Notes: generated by a model not told the origin, from the letters alone. Numbered from the stretch's first letter, positions 48,877 to 58,010 are shown. The stretch is DNA of 64,000 bases from Bifidobacterium scardovii JCM 12489 = DSM 13734 (GCF_001042635.1 NZ_AP012331.1:1240001-1304000), one strand, 5' to 3'. Numbers and translations are program-made.

Positions 48877-50244
48877 ATGGCCGAACTTACCGCCGATGAG
48901 ATCCGTTCCCGCGTCGAGAAGGACTGGCAGCGCATCGTTGACCTGCTGGGCCGCAAGATCGCGCTCAGGTCGGTGTCCGCCGAGGGCATCACCGCCGGGC
49001 ATATGAAGCGGTCCGCGCAGTTCGTGGCCGAGGAACTGGCCAAGGTCGGCGTCGACACGAAGGTCGTCCAGTCGCACAATCCGGACGGCACGCCCGGCGC
49101 GTGGGAGGTCATCGGATCCGGGATCGTGGATCCGGACGCGCCGACCGTGCTGCTGTACGCGCACCACGACGTGCAGCCGGTGCCCGACCCGGCCGCATGG
49201 GACACTGACCCGTTCGTCGCCACCGAGATCGACACCCGCCTGTACGGTCGTGGCGCCGCCGACGACGGCGGCGGCATCGCGATCCACTCCGGCGCGCTCG
49301 CGGCGCTCGGCGACGATCTCAAGGTGAACGTCAAGGTGTTCATCGAGGGCGAGGAGGAGATGGGCTCGCCCAGCTTCATCCCGTTCATCGAGGAGCACCG
49401 CGACGAATTCGACTCCGACGTGATCGTCGTCGCCGATTCGGGCAACTGGTCCGCCGACATCCCGTCGCTGACCACGTCGCTCAGGGGCAACACCTGCGTG
49501 GACGTGACCGTCAAGGTGCTCGAGCACCCGGTGCACTCCGGCCAGTACGGCGGCCCGATCCTCGACGCCAACACGCTCGCCGCGATGCTGATCGCCTCGA
49601 TGTACGACGCCAACGGCGACCTCGCCGTGCCGGGTCTCGCCGCGCAGGAGCCGGTCGGCGGCCTGCAGCGCGATCTGGACGAGGGCTCCGTGCGCGAGGA
49701 CGCCGGCATCGTCGATGGGTACCGCCTCGCCGGCACCGGTTCGATCGCCTCGCGCCTGTGGACCAAGCCGAGCGCGACCGTGATCGGATTCGACGCGCAT
49801 CCGGTCGAAGGCTCGTTCAACGTGATCAGCCCCGAGACCACGTTCCGCCTGTCCCTGCGCATCGCCCCGGGCCAGCGCCCCGAGGAGGCGCAGGCCGCGC
49901 TCGTCGACTTCCTCAAGTCGCACGCGCCGTTCGGCGCCGAAGTGAGCGTCGACGCGGGCGACGGCGGCATGGGCTGGGCGATGGATCCGAACGCCGTGGC
50001 CACCAAGGACGCGCTCGAGGCGATGGAGGAGGCCTTCGGCGTCGCCCCGATCAACAAGGGCGAGGGCGGGTCCATCCCGTTCATCCCCGAGCTGCAGCGC
50101 ATCTTCCCCGAGGCGCAGGTGCTGGTCACCGGGCCCGAGGACCCGAAGGCCAACGCCCACAGCCCCAACGAGTCCATCAGCCTGCCGGGCCTGAAGAACA
50201 ACGTGATCACCGAGGCCCTGCTGCTGGCCAAGCTCGGCAAGTGA
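48877..50244 (+). CDS. M20 family dipeptidase/metallopeptidase
   Basis: 455-residue cytoplasmic di-zinc peptidase. Zinc and catalytic residues are visible in LLYAHHDVQPVPD, YGRGAADDGGGIA and EGEEEMGSPS; the lid domain follows (TTSLRGNTCVDVTVKVLEHPVHSGQYGG). C-terminal SPNESI carries the last zinc-binding His region (ANAHSPNES). The ATG at 48877 follows GAAGGAGCATC; the frame from 48772 is open but non-conserved. Likely cleaves dipeptides for amino-acid supply. TACAAT at 48786-48791 may be the -10. Confidence 0.92.
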   Translation: MAELTADEIRSRVEKDWQRIVDLLGRKIALRSVSAEGITAGHMKRSAQFVAEELAKVGVDTKVVQSHNPDGTPGAWEVIGSGIVDPDAPTVLLYAHHDVQPVPDPAAWDTDPFVATEIDTRLYGRGAADDGGGIAIHSGALAALGDDLKVNVKVFIEGEEEMGSPSFIPFIEEHRDEFDSDVIVVADSGNWSADIPSLTTSLRGNTCVDVTVKVLEHPVHSGQYGGPILDANTLAAMLIASMYDANGDLAVPGLAAQEPVGGLQRDLDEGSVREDAGIVDGYRLAGTGSIASRLWTKPSATVIGFDAHPVEGSFNVISPETTFRLSLRIAPGQRPEEAQAALVDFLKSHAPFGAEVSVDAGDGGMGWAMDPNAVATKDALEAMEEAFGVAPINKGEGGSIPFIPELQRIFPEAQVLVTGPEDPKANAHSPNESISLPGLKNNVITEALLLAKLGK

Positions 50245-50334
50245 CCCGTCGGTGACATGCACCCCGTCCGCCGGTTTTCCCGGTGCGGCGGGGTGTTGTG
50301 CTGTCCGGGCCTGGTGCGCCCGGCACCCTCGCGG

Positions 50335-50575
50335 CGTTGAAAGTGTCCGAGAACCATGTTGTTACCCAGACGTTTTCTACGCGGATTGGGTGTGTGGCGT
50401 AGATAGTGTCCGAGAACCGGTGTGTTACCCAGACGTTTTCTACGCGAATTGGGTGTGTGGCGTTGAAAGTGTCCGAGAATCATGTTGTTACTCAACCGTT
50501 TTCTACGCCAAATGGCTGTGTGGCGTAGATAGTGTCCGAGAACCATGGTGTTACCCAACCATTCGCTGCGCCGGG
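50335..50575. repeat. Tandem repeat, four units of 63 bp
   Basis: AGTGTCCGAGAA recurs at 50342, 50405, 50468 and 50531, exactly 63 bp apart, with most of each unit conserved (ACCATGTTGTTACCCAGACG, TTTTCTACGCG, TTGGGTGTGTGGCGT). GGCGTAGA and TCTACGC within a unit can pair over about 45 bp. Units differ by point changes, including alternation of GGCGTTGAA and GGCGTAGAT. It lies between the dipeptidase gene and the TPP riboswitch. I see no open reading frame worth supporting across it. Confidence 0.85.
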
Positions 50576-50639
50576 AGCTCCGCTGACCGGGAAAATGACC
50601 GCGCTCGGGAAAAAGTTCCGGGGGTGGGTTACACTCAAG

Positions 50640-50745
50640 GCGTTGACACGGGGGCTTCGGCCGGGCAATGGGCTCGGGCGTGGCTGAGATGAGGGTTTCC
50701 TCGACCGATTGAACGTGAATCCGGGTAATGCCGGCGCACGGACGT
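50640..50745 (+). ncRNA. TPP riboswitch for the ykoE operon
   Basis: THI-box features: GGGGGC (50651 onward), GTGGCTGAGATGAGGG (50680-50695) containing the CTGAGA box, GACCGATTGAACGTGAATCC and GGGTAATGCCGGCGCACGGA, matching the pyrophosphate-sensing half. TACACT (50630-50635) is a likely -10 box. A further stem CGCACCG-AAAT-CCGGTGCG (50771-50789) sits before the ykoE ribosome-binding site and may be the expression-platform hairpin. Confidence 0.92.
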
Positions 50746-50810
50746 CGCTCTTTTCCCGTGCCTTGTTTGCCGCACCGAAATCCGGTGCGCACAGAGGAAA
50801 GGCACATATC

Positions 50811-51413
50811 ATGTCTGCAACTGCAGCTGTCAAACATTCCAACAAGTGGCGCGTCGTCGATATCGTCGTCGCGGCCATCGTCGCGGTCGCGGCCGGCGTC
50901 ATCTTCTGGGCATGGGACATCGTGTGCGCGGTGCCGATGGCGGTGCTCAAGAGCGTGACCCCGGGCCTCGACGGTCTGGTCAGCGGCATGTGGCTGTTCG
51001 CCGGCCCGCTGGCCGCGATCATCGTGCGCAAGCCCGGCGCCGCGCTGTTCGCCGAAACGGTCGCCGCCTTCATCGAGCTGCTGCTGGGCAACCCGTGGGG
51101 CATCGCCGGCTCGCTGATCGTCGGCTTCATACAGGGCGCGTTCGCCGAGCTCGGCTTCACGGTGTTCGCCTACAAGAAGTGGAACTTCGTCTCCACGCTG
51201 GTCTCCGGAACGATGACCGGCATCGGCTGCTGGCTGTACGGCTGGATCACCAGCCCGGGTTGGGGCCCGCTGCAGATCGTCGTCACCCTGGTGAGCGACG
51301 CCGTCTCCGGCGCCGTGATCGCCGGCCTGCTCATGTGGTTCCTGCATCGCGCGATCGCCTCGACCGGCGTGCTCGACCGCTTCGAATCCGGACGCAGCCA
51401 GGCGCTGGTCTGA
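50811..51413 (+). CDS. ykoE: ECF transporter S component YkoE (thiamine precursor)
   Basis: 200-residue membrane protein, about six spans. WRVVDIVVAAIVAVAAGVIFWAWD and NPWGIAGSLIVGFIQGAFAELGF are typical of YkoE, the substrate-binding subunit for hydroxymethylpyrimidine/thiamine. ATG at 50811 behind GAGGAAAGG. The preceding TPP riboswitch and downstream fused YkoD-YkoC and TenA confirm the pathway. A hairpin at 51449-51490 separates it from the energy module. Confidence 0.95.
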   Translation: MSATAAVKHSNKWRVVDIVVAAIVAVAAGVIFWAWDIVCAVPMAVLKSVTPGLDGLVSGMWLFAGPLAAIIVRKPGAALFAETVAAFIELLLGNPWGIAGSLIVGFIQGAFAELGFTVFAYKKWNFVSTLVSGTMTGIGCWLYGWITSPGWGPLQIVVTLVSDAVSGAVIAGLLMWFLHRAIASTGVLDRFESGRSQALV

Positions 51414-51448
51414 TCCGGCCCGAATCCAACGATTGACCAATCGCCCAT

Positions 51449-51490
51449 GAAGCCGGCGGACAAGGCCGCATCGGCCCGTCCGCCGGCTTC
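51449..51490 (+). terminator. Hairpin between ykoE and ykoDC
   Basis: Perfect 13-bp arms GAAGCCGGCGGAC / GTCCGCCGGCTTC (51449-51461, 51478-51490). Positioned inside the operon, it may lower expression of the downstream genes. Similar placing occurs after ribU. Confidence 0.7.
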
Positions 51491-51539
51491 TGCTATATCT
51501 CCCTGCTTCGCGGGGAAAGACTTGGGGACGAACACAACC

Positions 51540-54083
51540 ATGAGTAAGACTTCTGAATCCACCTCCTCCGCGGTCGCCGTAAGCGCCAGGGATTGGGGAT
51601 GGCGGCATTCCACGCGCCGCGAATTCGCGCTGCGCCATGTCGACTTCGACATCCGCCCCGGCGAGCACGTGCTGCTGCTCGGCGCGTCCGGCGCCGGCAA
51701 GAGTACGCTGATGGCCGCGCTGGCCGGCGTGCTCGGCGGCGGCGACGAAGGCGAGGAGGAAGGCGCGCTGACCCTTGACGGTGTCAAGCCGAGCGCGGCC
51801 CGCGGCCGGGCCGGCCTGGTCCTGCAGGACCCCGATTCGCAGATCATCCTCGAACGCCTGGGCGACGACGCGGCCTTCGGCTGCGAGAACCTCGACGTGC
51901 CGCGGGAGGAGACTTGGGACCGGGTGCGCGATTCCCTCGGCATCGTCGGCCTCGGCGCGCTCGATCTGGCCCGCTCCACCGGCCATCTGTCCGGCGGCCA
52001 GCGCCAGCGGCTCGCGCTCGCCGGCGTGCTGTCCATGCATCCGGGGCTGCTGCTGCTGGACGAGCCGACCTCGAACCTCGACCCGGAGGGCGTGCGCGAG
52101 GTGCACGACGCCGTCCGCCATGTGCTGGAGCAGGGGCACGAGACGATGGTTGTGGTCGAGCACCATATCGACGTGTGGCTGGACCTGATCGATCGCGTCA
52201 TCGTGCTCGGCAAGCCGGACGCCGATGACGATGCCGGCGGCGTGATCGCCGACGGCACGCCTGACGAGGTGTTCGCCACCATGGGCGACGTGCTGGCCGA
52301 GGGCGGCGCGTGGGTGCCCGGCCGCGCGATCCCGATGCAGTACCGCGACCCGCAGCCGGTGCGGCCCGTGCAGGACGATGCGCGGCCCGAGCCCGCCGAC
52401 GCACCCGGCGCACCCGCCGCAGCGAGTGCGGCCGACGTGCCGGCCGGTCCGATCCTGTACACGCAGGATCTGGCCTTCGGCCGCGGCACGCCGCTTGGCG
52501 AGCATGTGAACCTCGGCTTCGACGGCGGCGAGATCTATGCGATGATGGGGCCGAACGGCGCCGGAAAGTCCACGATGGCGCTGACCTTGGCCGGCCTGCT
52601 GGAACCGCTGGAGGGCCACGTGCGCGTGCGCGCCGACCTCGCTCCGGCCGGCAAAGGCGACGAGCCCCGCGCGTGGAAGAGCCGTGAGCTGCTCGGCCGC
52701 GTCGGCATGGTGTTCCAGGAGCCGGAGCACCAGTTCGTCACCTCGAGCGTGCGCGACGAGGTGGCGCTTGGCCCCAAGTCCATGGGCAAGGGCCAGGACG
52801 AGGCGTATCTCATCGCCGATCGGATGCTGGACCGGCTCGGTCTTGCCCGCTTCGCCAAGGCCAACCCCTACACGCTGTCGGGCGGCGAGAAGCGGCGGCT
52901 GTCGGTCGCCTCGATGCTTGCGGCCGCCCCCAAGGTGCTCATCATGGACGAACCGACTTTCGGGCAGGACTTCGCGACGTGGACCGAGATGGTGAAGCTC
53001 ATCGCCATGGCCCGAGACGAGGGCTCCGCCGTGATCATGGTCACGCATGACGAGGCCCTGGTCGAGGCGCTCGGCGCCAAGCGGATACTGTTCCACGAGC
53101 GCGGTCTGGCCGAGTCTCCGGCCGGCGCCACAGGCGGCGCCGAAGCGCCCGCGCCCGCGGCGGAACCGTCCGGAGCCTCCGACGGCGCGCGGCAGGCTTC
53201 GCCCGAACCGGCTTCAGGCCTTACCATCGCCGCGCAGGAGGCCCAGTCCGCCGCAAGCGGCGGCACGGTCGTGGTCAGCGCGCAGACGGAACGCAACGAA
53301 CCGGTCAAGGCGGCGTCGCCGTCGTGGTTCGTGGCCCGCCTCAACCCGGTGAGCCGTTTCGTCATGGCGCTGCTGCTCAGCGTGCCGCTGTTCTTCAGCC
53401 TCGACGTGGTCAGCGCCACCGTGGCGCTGGGCATCGAACTCGTGCTGCTGTGGATCGGCGGCGTGGACCCGATCACCGTCTGCCGCAAGACATGGCCCGT
53501 GTGGATCGCCGCGTGCGGCGGCCTGCTGTCCGTGCTGATGTACGGCAAGACCTCCGGGGCGACGTTGTTCCAATGGGGCGTGATCCATGTGTCCGAAGGA
53601 TCGGTGTACCTCGCCATCGCCACGTTCCTGCGCGTGCTGGCCATCGCCATCCCCTCGGTGGTGCTGGCGTTCGGTCTGGACCCGACCGATCTGGCCGACG
53701 GCCTGGTGCAGGTGGCCCATCTCTCGCCGCGCTTCGTGTACGGCGGACTGGCCGGCATGCGCATGTTCACCCTGCTGCAGGACGACTGGCGGGCGCTCGG
53801 CCTGTCGCGCCGCTCGCGCGGGCTCGGCGACGACAACGCCATCAAGCGCGCGATGTCGCAGGCCTTCGGGCTGCTCGTGCTGTCGATCAGACGCGCCACC
53901 AAGCTCGCGACGGCCATGGAGGCGCGCGGCTTCGGCGGCTCGACGCCGCGATCCTCGGCGAGGGTGTCCTCGCTGCACCGCATCGACTGGGTCTCCTACG
54001 TGATCGGCATCGTCGTGCCCGTGATCGCGCTGGCCGCGGCCATCGCCACCGGCCTCTGGAGCCAGCCGATGATCACCTCCTGA
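51540..54083 (+). CDS. ECF energy module for thiamine: fused YkoD (two ATPases) and YkoC (T)
   Basis: 847 residues in one chain. ATPase 1: GASGAGKST (48-56), LSGGQRQR, LLLDEPTSNLD. ATPase 2 (from about residue 305): GPNGAGKST, LSGGEKRR, LIMDEPTFGQD. A long Ala/Pro/Glu-rich linker leads to a transmembrane T domain starting about residue 597 (LNPVSRFVMALLLSVPLFFSL) with the LSRRSRGLGD and AMEARGFGG coupling motifs. In Bacillus the ATPases and T subunit are separate YkoD and YkoC. I use the ATG at 51540; the frame from 51447 covers the hairpin. Energises YkoE for thiamine-precursor uptake. Confidence 0.93.
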   Translation: MSKTSESTSSAVAVSARDWGWRHSTRREFALRHVDFDIRPGEHVLLLGASGAGKSTLMAALAGVLGGGDEGEEEGALTLDGVKPSAARGRAGLVLQDPDSQIILERLGDDAAFGCENLDVPREETWDRVRDSLGIVGLGALDLARSTGHLSGGQRQRLALAGVLSMHPGLLLLDEPTSNLDPEGVREVHDAVRHVLEQGHETMVVVEHHIDVWLDLIDRVIVLGKPDADDDAGGVIADGTPDEVFATMGDVLAEGGAWVPGRAIPMQYRDPQPVRPVQDDARPEPADAPGAPAAASAADVPAGPILYTQDLAFGRGTPLGEHVNLGFDGGEIYAMMGPNGAGKSTMALTLAGLLEPLEGHVRVRADLAPAGKGDEPRAWKSRELLGRVGMVFQEPEHQFVTSSVRDEVALGPKSMGKGQDEAYLIADRMLDRLGLARFAKANPYTLSGGEKRRLSVASMLAAAPKVLIMDEPTFGQDFATWTEMVKLIAMARDEGSAVIMVTHDEALVEALGAKRILFHERGLAESPAGATGGAEAPAPAAEPSGASDGARQASPEPASGLTIAAQEAQSAASGGTVVVSAQTERNEPVKAASPSWFVARLNPVSRFVMALLLSVPLFFSLDVVSATVALGIELVLLWIGGVDPITVCRKTWPVWIAACGGLLSVLMYGKTSGATLFQWGVIHVSEGSVYLAIATFLRVLAIAIPSVVLAFGLDPTDLADGLVQVAHLSPRFVYGGLAGMRMFTLLQDDWRALGLSRRSRGLGDDNAIKRAMSQAFGLLVLSIRRATKLATAMEARGFGGSTPRSSARVSSLHRIDWVSYVIGIVVPVIALAAAIATGLWSQPMITS

Positions 54084-54093
54084 CCCGTCCCCG

Positions 54094-54127
54094 TTCCGCC
54101 CGGCCCGATCCGCCGGGCGGGGCGGAA
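54094..54127 (+). terminator. Hairpin between ykoDC and tenA2
   Basis: GC-rich stem TTCCGCC...GGCGGAA with an inner CCCGG/CCGGG pairing, 10 bp after the ykoDC stop. The tenA2 leader that follows is A/C-rich with a direct repeat CCAACAAACCACAC, expected to be unstructured. Confidence 0.5.
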
Positions 54128-54213
54128 TCGTCAGCCACCACCCGTGACGGCATGCCGGCAGACGGCGTGCCAACAAACCACACCAACAAACCACACAACA
54201 ACAAGGAGCAATC

Positions 54214-54915
54214 ATGACCAATCACGTACCCGAAGCACCGGAGAACCGCAGCGGCGACTACGCCTTCCTCGGCGCCGAGCCCGGCAGCGTGGCGGACGCG
54301 CTGTACCTGTCGGCGGCCGACGACTGGCGCGCCGCGATCAACTCGCGCTTCGTCAACGAGCTGCTGGACGACACGCTGCCCGACCGCGTGCTGATCTCGT
54401 ACCTCATCCAGGATTTCAAGTTCTTCAACCAGGGCATCATGGACCATGCCATCGCGCTGGCCCCCACGGAGGAGATCAAGGCGATGCTGCGCAAGCAGTC
54501 CGAGTTCTTCGCCAATGAGGAGGCGCCGTACTTCACGAACTTCCTCAAGGTGTACAGCGTCAGCGACGAGCAGTACGACGCGGCGCCGCAGACGCCGGCC
54601 AACAAGGAGTACTGCGCGTACCTCGACAAGGTGGTGAACGGCACCTGGCAGGAGCTCATCACGGCGCTGTGCTGCATGGAGTGGCTGTATCTGGCCTGGG
54701 CCAAGCGCACGATCGACGCCGGCGTCGTGCAGCAGGTGCCCGCCCACAAGGGCTGGGTCGACCTGCACGAGGGCGAGCTGTTCCGCGCGTGGACCGGCCG
54801 GCTGATCGCGCTGGTCAACGAGTACGCCAGCGTCGACGGGCCGGAGGCCGACGTGTTCCGCACCATCGTGCATCTGGAACGTCGCTTCTTCGAGGACGCC
54901 TACGATCTGGCGTGA
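54214..54915 (+). CDS. TenA family protein, paralogue 2
   Basis: 233-residue TenA/THI-4 fold protein, third gene of the TPP-controlled operon. LISYLIQDFKFFNQGIMDHA holds the pyrimidine-binding Asp. The segment equivalent to the catalytic-Cys region of TenA_C reads ALCCMEWLYLAWAKR, where the cysteines lie one or two positions earlier than in LPCAWVY of paralogue 1, so it may belong to the TenA_E class. Start ATG at 54214 behind AAGGAGCAATC. It probably hydrolyses a pyrimidine brought in by YkoECD; which compound is not known. Confidence 0.88.
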   Translation: MTNHVPEAPENRSGDYAFLGAEPGSVADALYLSAADDWRAAINSRFVNELLDDTLPDRVLISYLIQDFKFFNQGIMDHAIALAPTEEIKAMLRKQSEFFANEEAPYFTNFLKVYSVSDEQYDAAPQTPANKEYCAYLDKVVNGTWQELITALCCMEWLYLAWAKRTIDAGVVQQVPAHKGWVDLHEGELFRAWTGRLIALVNEYASVDGPEADVFRTIVHLERRFFEDAYDLA

Positions 54916-54989
54916 CGCCGTGCGGCGCCGCGATCCGCGGCGCCTGCGCGCCTTCCCCGCCGGCGGTCCGCGCCGTTAATAATGAAGTG

Positions 54990-55199
54990 GTCCACGCCCC
55001 GCCGAACGGACGATCCGGTGGAGTGTCCGTGGAACAATACACGGAGTGCATGCCCCCCGCTGGCGGGGGCTGTCGGCGTAGCCGACTGGGGGGGTGGTCG
55101 ACGGACACCACAGCATCAAGCATTCGACCACCCTCCGGCGCTACGCGCCACCTCCCGCCAGCGGGAGGATCGCCCCTCAGCCAATTGCGGAATGAATCA
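54990..55199. repeat. Composite inverted element from two double-hairpin repeats (copies 3 and 4)
   Basis: Forward unit: GCCCCCCGCTGGCGGGGGC (55052-55070), GTCGGC-GTA-GCCGAC (55072-55086). Reverse unit: GGCGC-TAC-GCGCC (about 55137-55149) and CCTCCCGCCAGCGGGAGG (55151-55168). Between them GGTGGTCGA and TCGACCACC, and further out GTGTCCGT (55023-55030) and ACGGACAC (55101-55108), are complementary, so the whole can fold on itself. Fills the 284-bp gap between tenA2 and the convergent ABC ATPase gene; no coding content. Confidence 0.65.
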
Positions 55200-55931
55200 C
55201 TAGACGGCCGCTTGGTTCTGGCCGGAAGCGGGTTGGGCCGGGGCCGGCGACGACCAGCCGGCCCGCTTGCGCAGGGGCGCGAGCTCGAAGACCTCGTCGG
55301 AGGCCGCGGCGATTTCCGGGCTGTGCGTGACGATGATCACGCAGCGCCCCTGATCGTGGGCGAGGGAACGGAAGATCGACATGATGTCGTCCTGCGTGAC
55401 GAGATCGAGATTGCCGGTCGGCTCGTCGGCCACGATCACGGACGGGTCGTAGCTCAGCGCGCGGGCGATCGCCACGCGCTGCTGCTCGCCTCCCGACAGG
55501 TGCAGGATGCGCTCGTTCGCGTATTCGGCCGGCAGATGGACCTCCTTAAGCAGCTGCACGGCCCGTTCCTTCTTCGGCATGCCGAAGGCCTTGCCGGAGG
55601 CGTCCATCGACAATACGATGTTCTCGGCCACGGTCAGCGACGGCAGCAGATTGAAGCTCTGGAAGATCACGCCGATGTCGTGGCTGCGGTATCCGTAGCG
55701 GTCCTGTTTGGCGAGATCCCCGCCGTTGTACATCACCCTGCCCTCGGTCGGGCCGGCCAGTCCGCAGATCAGCGACAGCATCGTGGTCTTGCCCGCTCCG
55801 GACGGGCCGGTGATCGAGTAGACCTTGCCGGGCATGAAGGAGCGGCTGATGTTCTTCAGCACCTTCTTGCCGCCCTTGGTGTACGCGTAGCTCACGTTGT
55901 CGAGTTCGAGAATGGGGGTTGATTCGGTCAT
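55200..55931 (-). CDS. ABC transporter ATP-binding protein, MacB/LolD type
   Basis: 243-residue ATPase. GPSGAGKTT (42-50), LSGGEQQRVAIARAL, VIVADEPTGNLD and IVTHSPEIA are typical of the MacB/LolD/FtsE-like group that pairs with FtsX-type permeases. ATG at 55931. The FtsX-type gene lies upstream in the same direction with a 56-bp gap, so they form a pair. The C-terminal 25 residues are Ala/Pro/Gln-rich. Probable role in export or in envelope processing rather than import. Confidence 0.9.
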   Translation of the reverse strand: MTESTPILELDNVSYAYTKGGKKVLKNISRSFMPGKVYSITGPSGAGKTTMLSLICGLAGPTEGRVMYNGGDLAKQDRYGYRSHDIGVIFQSFNLLPSLTVAENIVLSMDASGKAFGMPKKERAVQLLKEVHLPAEYANERILHLSGGEQQRVAIARALSYDPSVIVADEPTGNLDLVTQDDIMSIFRSLAHDQGRCVIIVTHSPEIAAASDEVFELAPLRKRAGWSSPAPAQPASGQNQAAV

Positions 55932-55987
55932 GGTATTCGGTTCCTTGTTGTCTTGGGAGGTTCCCGAGCGGTTTCTGGGCGGTGCCG

Positions 55988-57772
55988 TCAGGAGCGGTCG
56001 GCGAGGATCTGGAGCGGCTCGTAGCGCATGACGAAGATCACGGCGACGAGCGCCGCGGCCAGCGTCAGGCCGAGCCCGATGAGCAGCAGTTGCCCGACGA
56101 CCTTGAGATTGACGGTCGCGTTGACGGACGAGACGTAGCTGACGGCCCGGTTGAATCCGCCCATCATGCCGCCCGGGGCGTCGCCTCCGGGCTGGCCCTG
56201 CGCGTCGACCGAGGAGCCGGATGAGGATCCGCCGGAGGCCGAGCCGTTCGACGAGCCGCTTTCGGCCGAACCGGAGCCGGTCGAACCCGACGCCGATTCG
56301 CCGGAGGAACCGGACTCGCCGTCCTGCCCGCCGGGCGCCTGCATATCGCGGCCGAACTGCTCGTTCTGGCTGGCCTGCTGCGACTGCTGCTGCTCGACCT
56401 GCGCGGCCAGCAGCTGGTTCGACACGGGCACCGAGGCCACCGCTCCGGCCGCGGCGCCGATCGCCAGGCCGATCATCGTGACCGCCAGCAGCTCGAAGGT
56501 GAACTGCGCGGCCACCTTGGCTTTCCTGACGCCGATGGCCGTGAGCACGCCGACCTCGTACTTGCGCTCGCGCACGTTGAACAGGGTGAGCACCACGAGC
56601 ACCACCGCGCCGACGCCGAGCACGATGACCAGCAGCGTCAGCGCGAACCGGGCGAGGTTGTCCAGCGGCACGAGGCTCGCCTCGTACTGCTCCACGTCGG
56701 CGGACGACACCGTGTAGTCGTCGCTCAGGCCGGCCCGCTCCACGTCGGAGACGAAGGTCTCGTAGTCGTCCTTGCTGGCGAAGACGTACGTGTAGTCGAG
56801 CTGGGCCGCGGCGGTTTCGACGGTGTTGCCGTTCGCGTCGGTGGATTCGGCGGTCGAGTCGGCGTCCAGGCCGAGCGATTGCAGCGTGGAGACGGAGGTG
56901 TAGATCGCGTTCGCCGGGTCGGAGGCGGTCGAGCCCATCGGCCTGCCCATCTGGTTGGAGGATTCGGTGGCGTTCTCGTAGATGCCGACGATGGTGAGCG
57001 TGTATGTGGTGTCCTCGTCGCTCGCGTTGGCCACGCTGATCGTATCGCCCACGGACAGCCCGTTGAAGTCGGCGAGCTCCTTGGTGATGATCACGTCGCC
57101 GTCGGCGTCGGAACCGTAGCCGAACACCTCGCCGTCGCTCATGGTGAACGATCCGTTCGCGGCGTTGGCGACGGCCTCGTCGGAGGAGAAGCCGACCAGG
57201 GAGAAGTCGCCGGTGGTCATGGTCATGCCGCCGCCCATGCCGTCGGGCCCGCCCTGGCCGCCGGCCTTCCCGGCGTCGCCGGAATCACCGGAATCACCGG
57301 AACCGGAGGAGTCGGAGGAACCGCCGGAGCCGGAGCTGCCGGAGCTGGAGGATGTCGAGTCCTCGACCGGTTGGAAGTCGTCGGTTCCGTTCAGCGATGC
57401 GGTCTGGGTGTAGTAGGTCGATTTCACCGCGTCGGAGGCCTTCGCGTAGGTCTGATAATCGGACAGGGTGAGCTGCTTGTCGCTCAGCGATGCGCGCATC
57501 GACTCGAAGTCCGGCTGGGAGCCGGATGCATCGGACGAGTCGGATGAGCCGGAGCCGTTGCGCATCTCGCTGATCGCCTTGGAGCGGTCGAAGCTGATCT
57601 GCGCGGTGATGGTCGTGTTCTCCAGCCCGCTGTCGCGCGTGCTGACCGCCGCCTGGCGGATCGACAGGCCGATGGTGGCCGCCGCCGCGATGATCGCGAC
57701 GATGATGGCGATGAGGATATTGCGCCCCTTGTTGCGTATGACATTGCGCCATGCGTTGCGTATTACGAACAT
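55988..57772 (-). CDS. FtsX/MacB-type ABC permease with Ser/Gly-rich ectodomain
   Basis: 594-residue membrane protein. N-terminal span (about 15-40) is followed by a large extracytoplasmic domain containing a low-complexity Ser/Gly/Asp tract (about residues 135-165). The FtsX core has three late spans: about 375-400, 430-455, and 555-580. A second low-complexity tract (GSSGESASGSTGSGSAESG, roughly 490-520) with a Gln-rich part lies in the loop between the last two. ATG at 57772 with AAAGGACGACA upstream. Partner of the ATPase at 55200. Confidence 0.88.
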   Translation of the reverse strand: MFVIRNAWRNVIRNKGRNILIAIIVAIIAAAATIGLSIRQAAVSTRDSGLENTTITAQISFDRSKAISEMRNGSGSSDSSDASGSQPDFESMRASLSDKQLTLSDYQTYAKASDAVKSTYYTQTASLNGTDDFQPVEDSTSSSSGSSGSGGSSDSSGSGDSGDSGDAGKAGGQGGPDGMGGGMTMTTGDFSLVGFSSDEAVANAANGSFTMSDGEVFGYGSDADGDVIITKELADFNGLSVGDTISVANASDEDTTYTLTIVGIYENATESSNQMGRPMGSTASDPANAIYTSVSTLQSLGLDADSTAESTDANGNTVETAAAQLDYTYVFASKDDYETFVSDVERAGLSDDYTVSSADVEQYEASLVPLDNLARFALTLLVIVLGVGAVVLVVLTLFNVRERKYEVGVLTAIGVRKAKVAAQFTFELLAVTMIGLAIGAAAGAVASVPVSNQLLAAQVEQQQSQQASQNEQFGRDMQAPGGQDGESGSSGESASGSTGSGSAESGSSNGSASGGSSSGSSVDAQGQPGGDAPGGMMGGFNRAVSYVSSVNATVNLKVVGQLLLIGLGLTLAAALVAVIFVMRYEPLQILADRS

Positions 57773-58010
57773 TGTCGTCCTTTGATTGGGTATCGGGTGG
57801 GTACGGCGGATCGAACTTGGGCGAATCCGCCTTGCTGCCATCACAGCGTGCTTCGATGGCAGGGGCCTGTAATGTCGCTGAACCGACACTGGCGGTCAAA
57901 TGTGATGTTTTGGTGTGCTTTCTGGACATTGGCTGAATGAGGGGCGTCCGGCCGCCGGTGCCGGAACGGCGGCGTCAGGCATAGCGATGGCATGGGGTAG
58001 GGTATCGGGT

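Noticed and set aside
50335..50575. CRISPR array
   Set aside because: Units are contiguous 63-bp tandem repeats with no unique spacers, and there are no cas genes.
50643..50648. TTGACA as a -35 box for the ykoE operon
   Set aside because: It lies inside the TPP aptamer with no -10 box at the right distance; TACACT at 50630 fits a start just before the riboswitch.
48696..53096. 1466-codon open frame on the minus strand
   Set aside because: It is antisense to the dipeptidase, ykoE and ykoDC genes, has no recognisable domain, and passes through the tandem repeat and riboswitch. High GC keeps antisense frames open.
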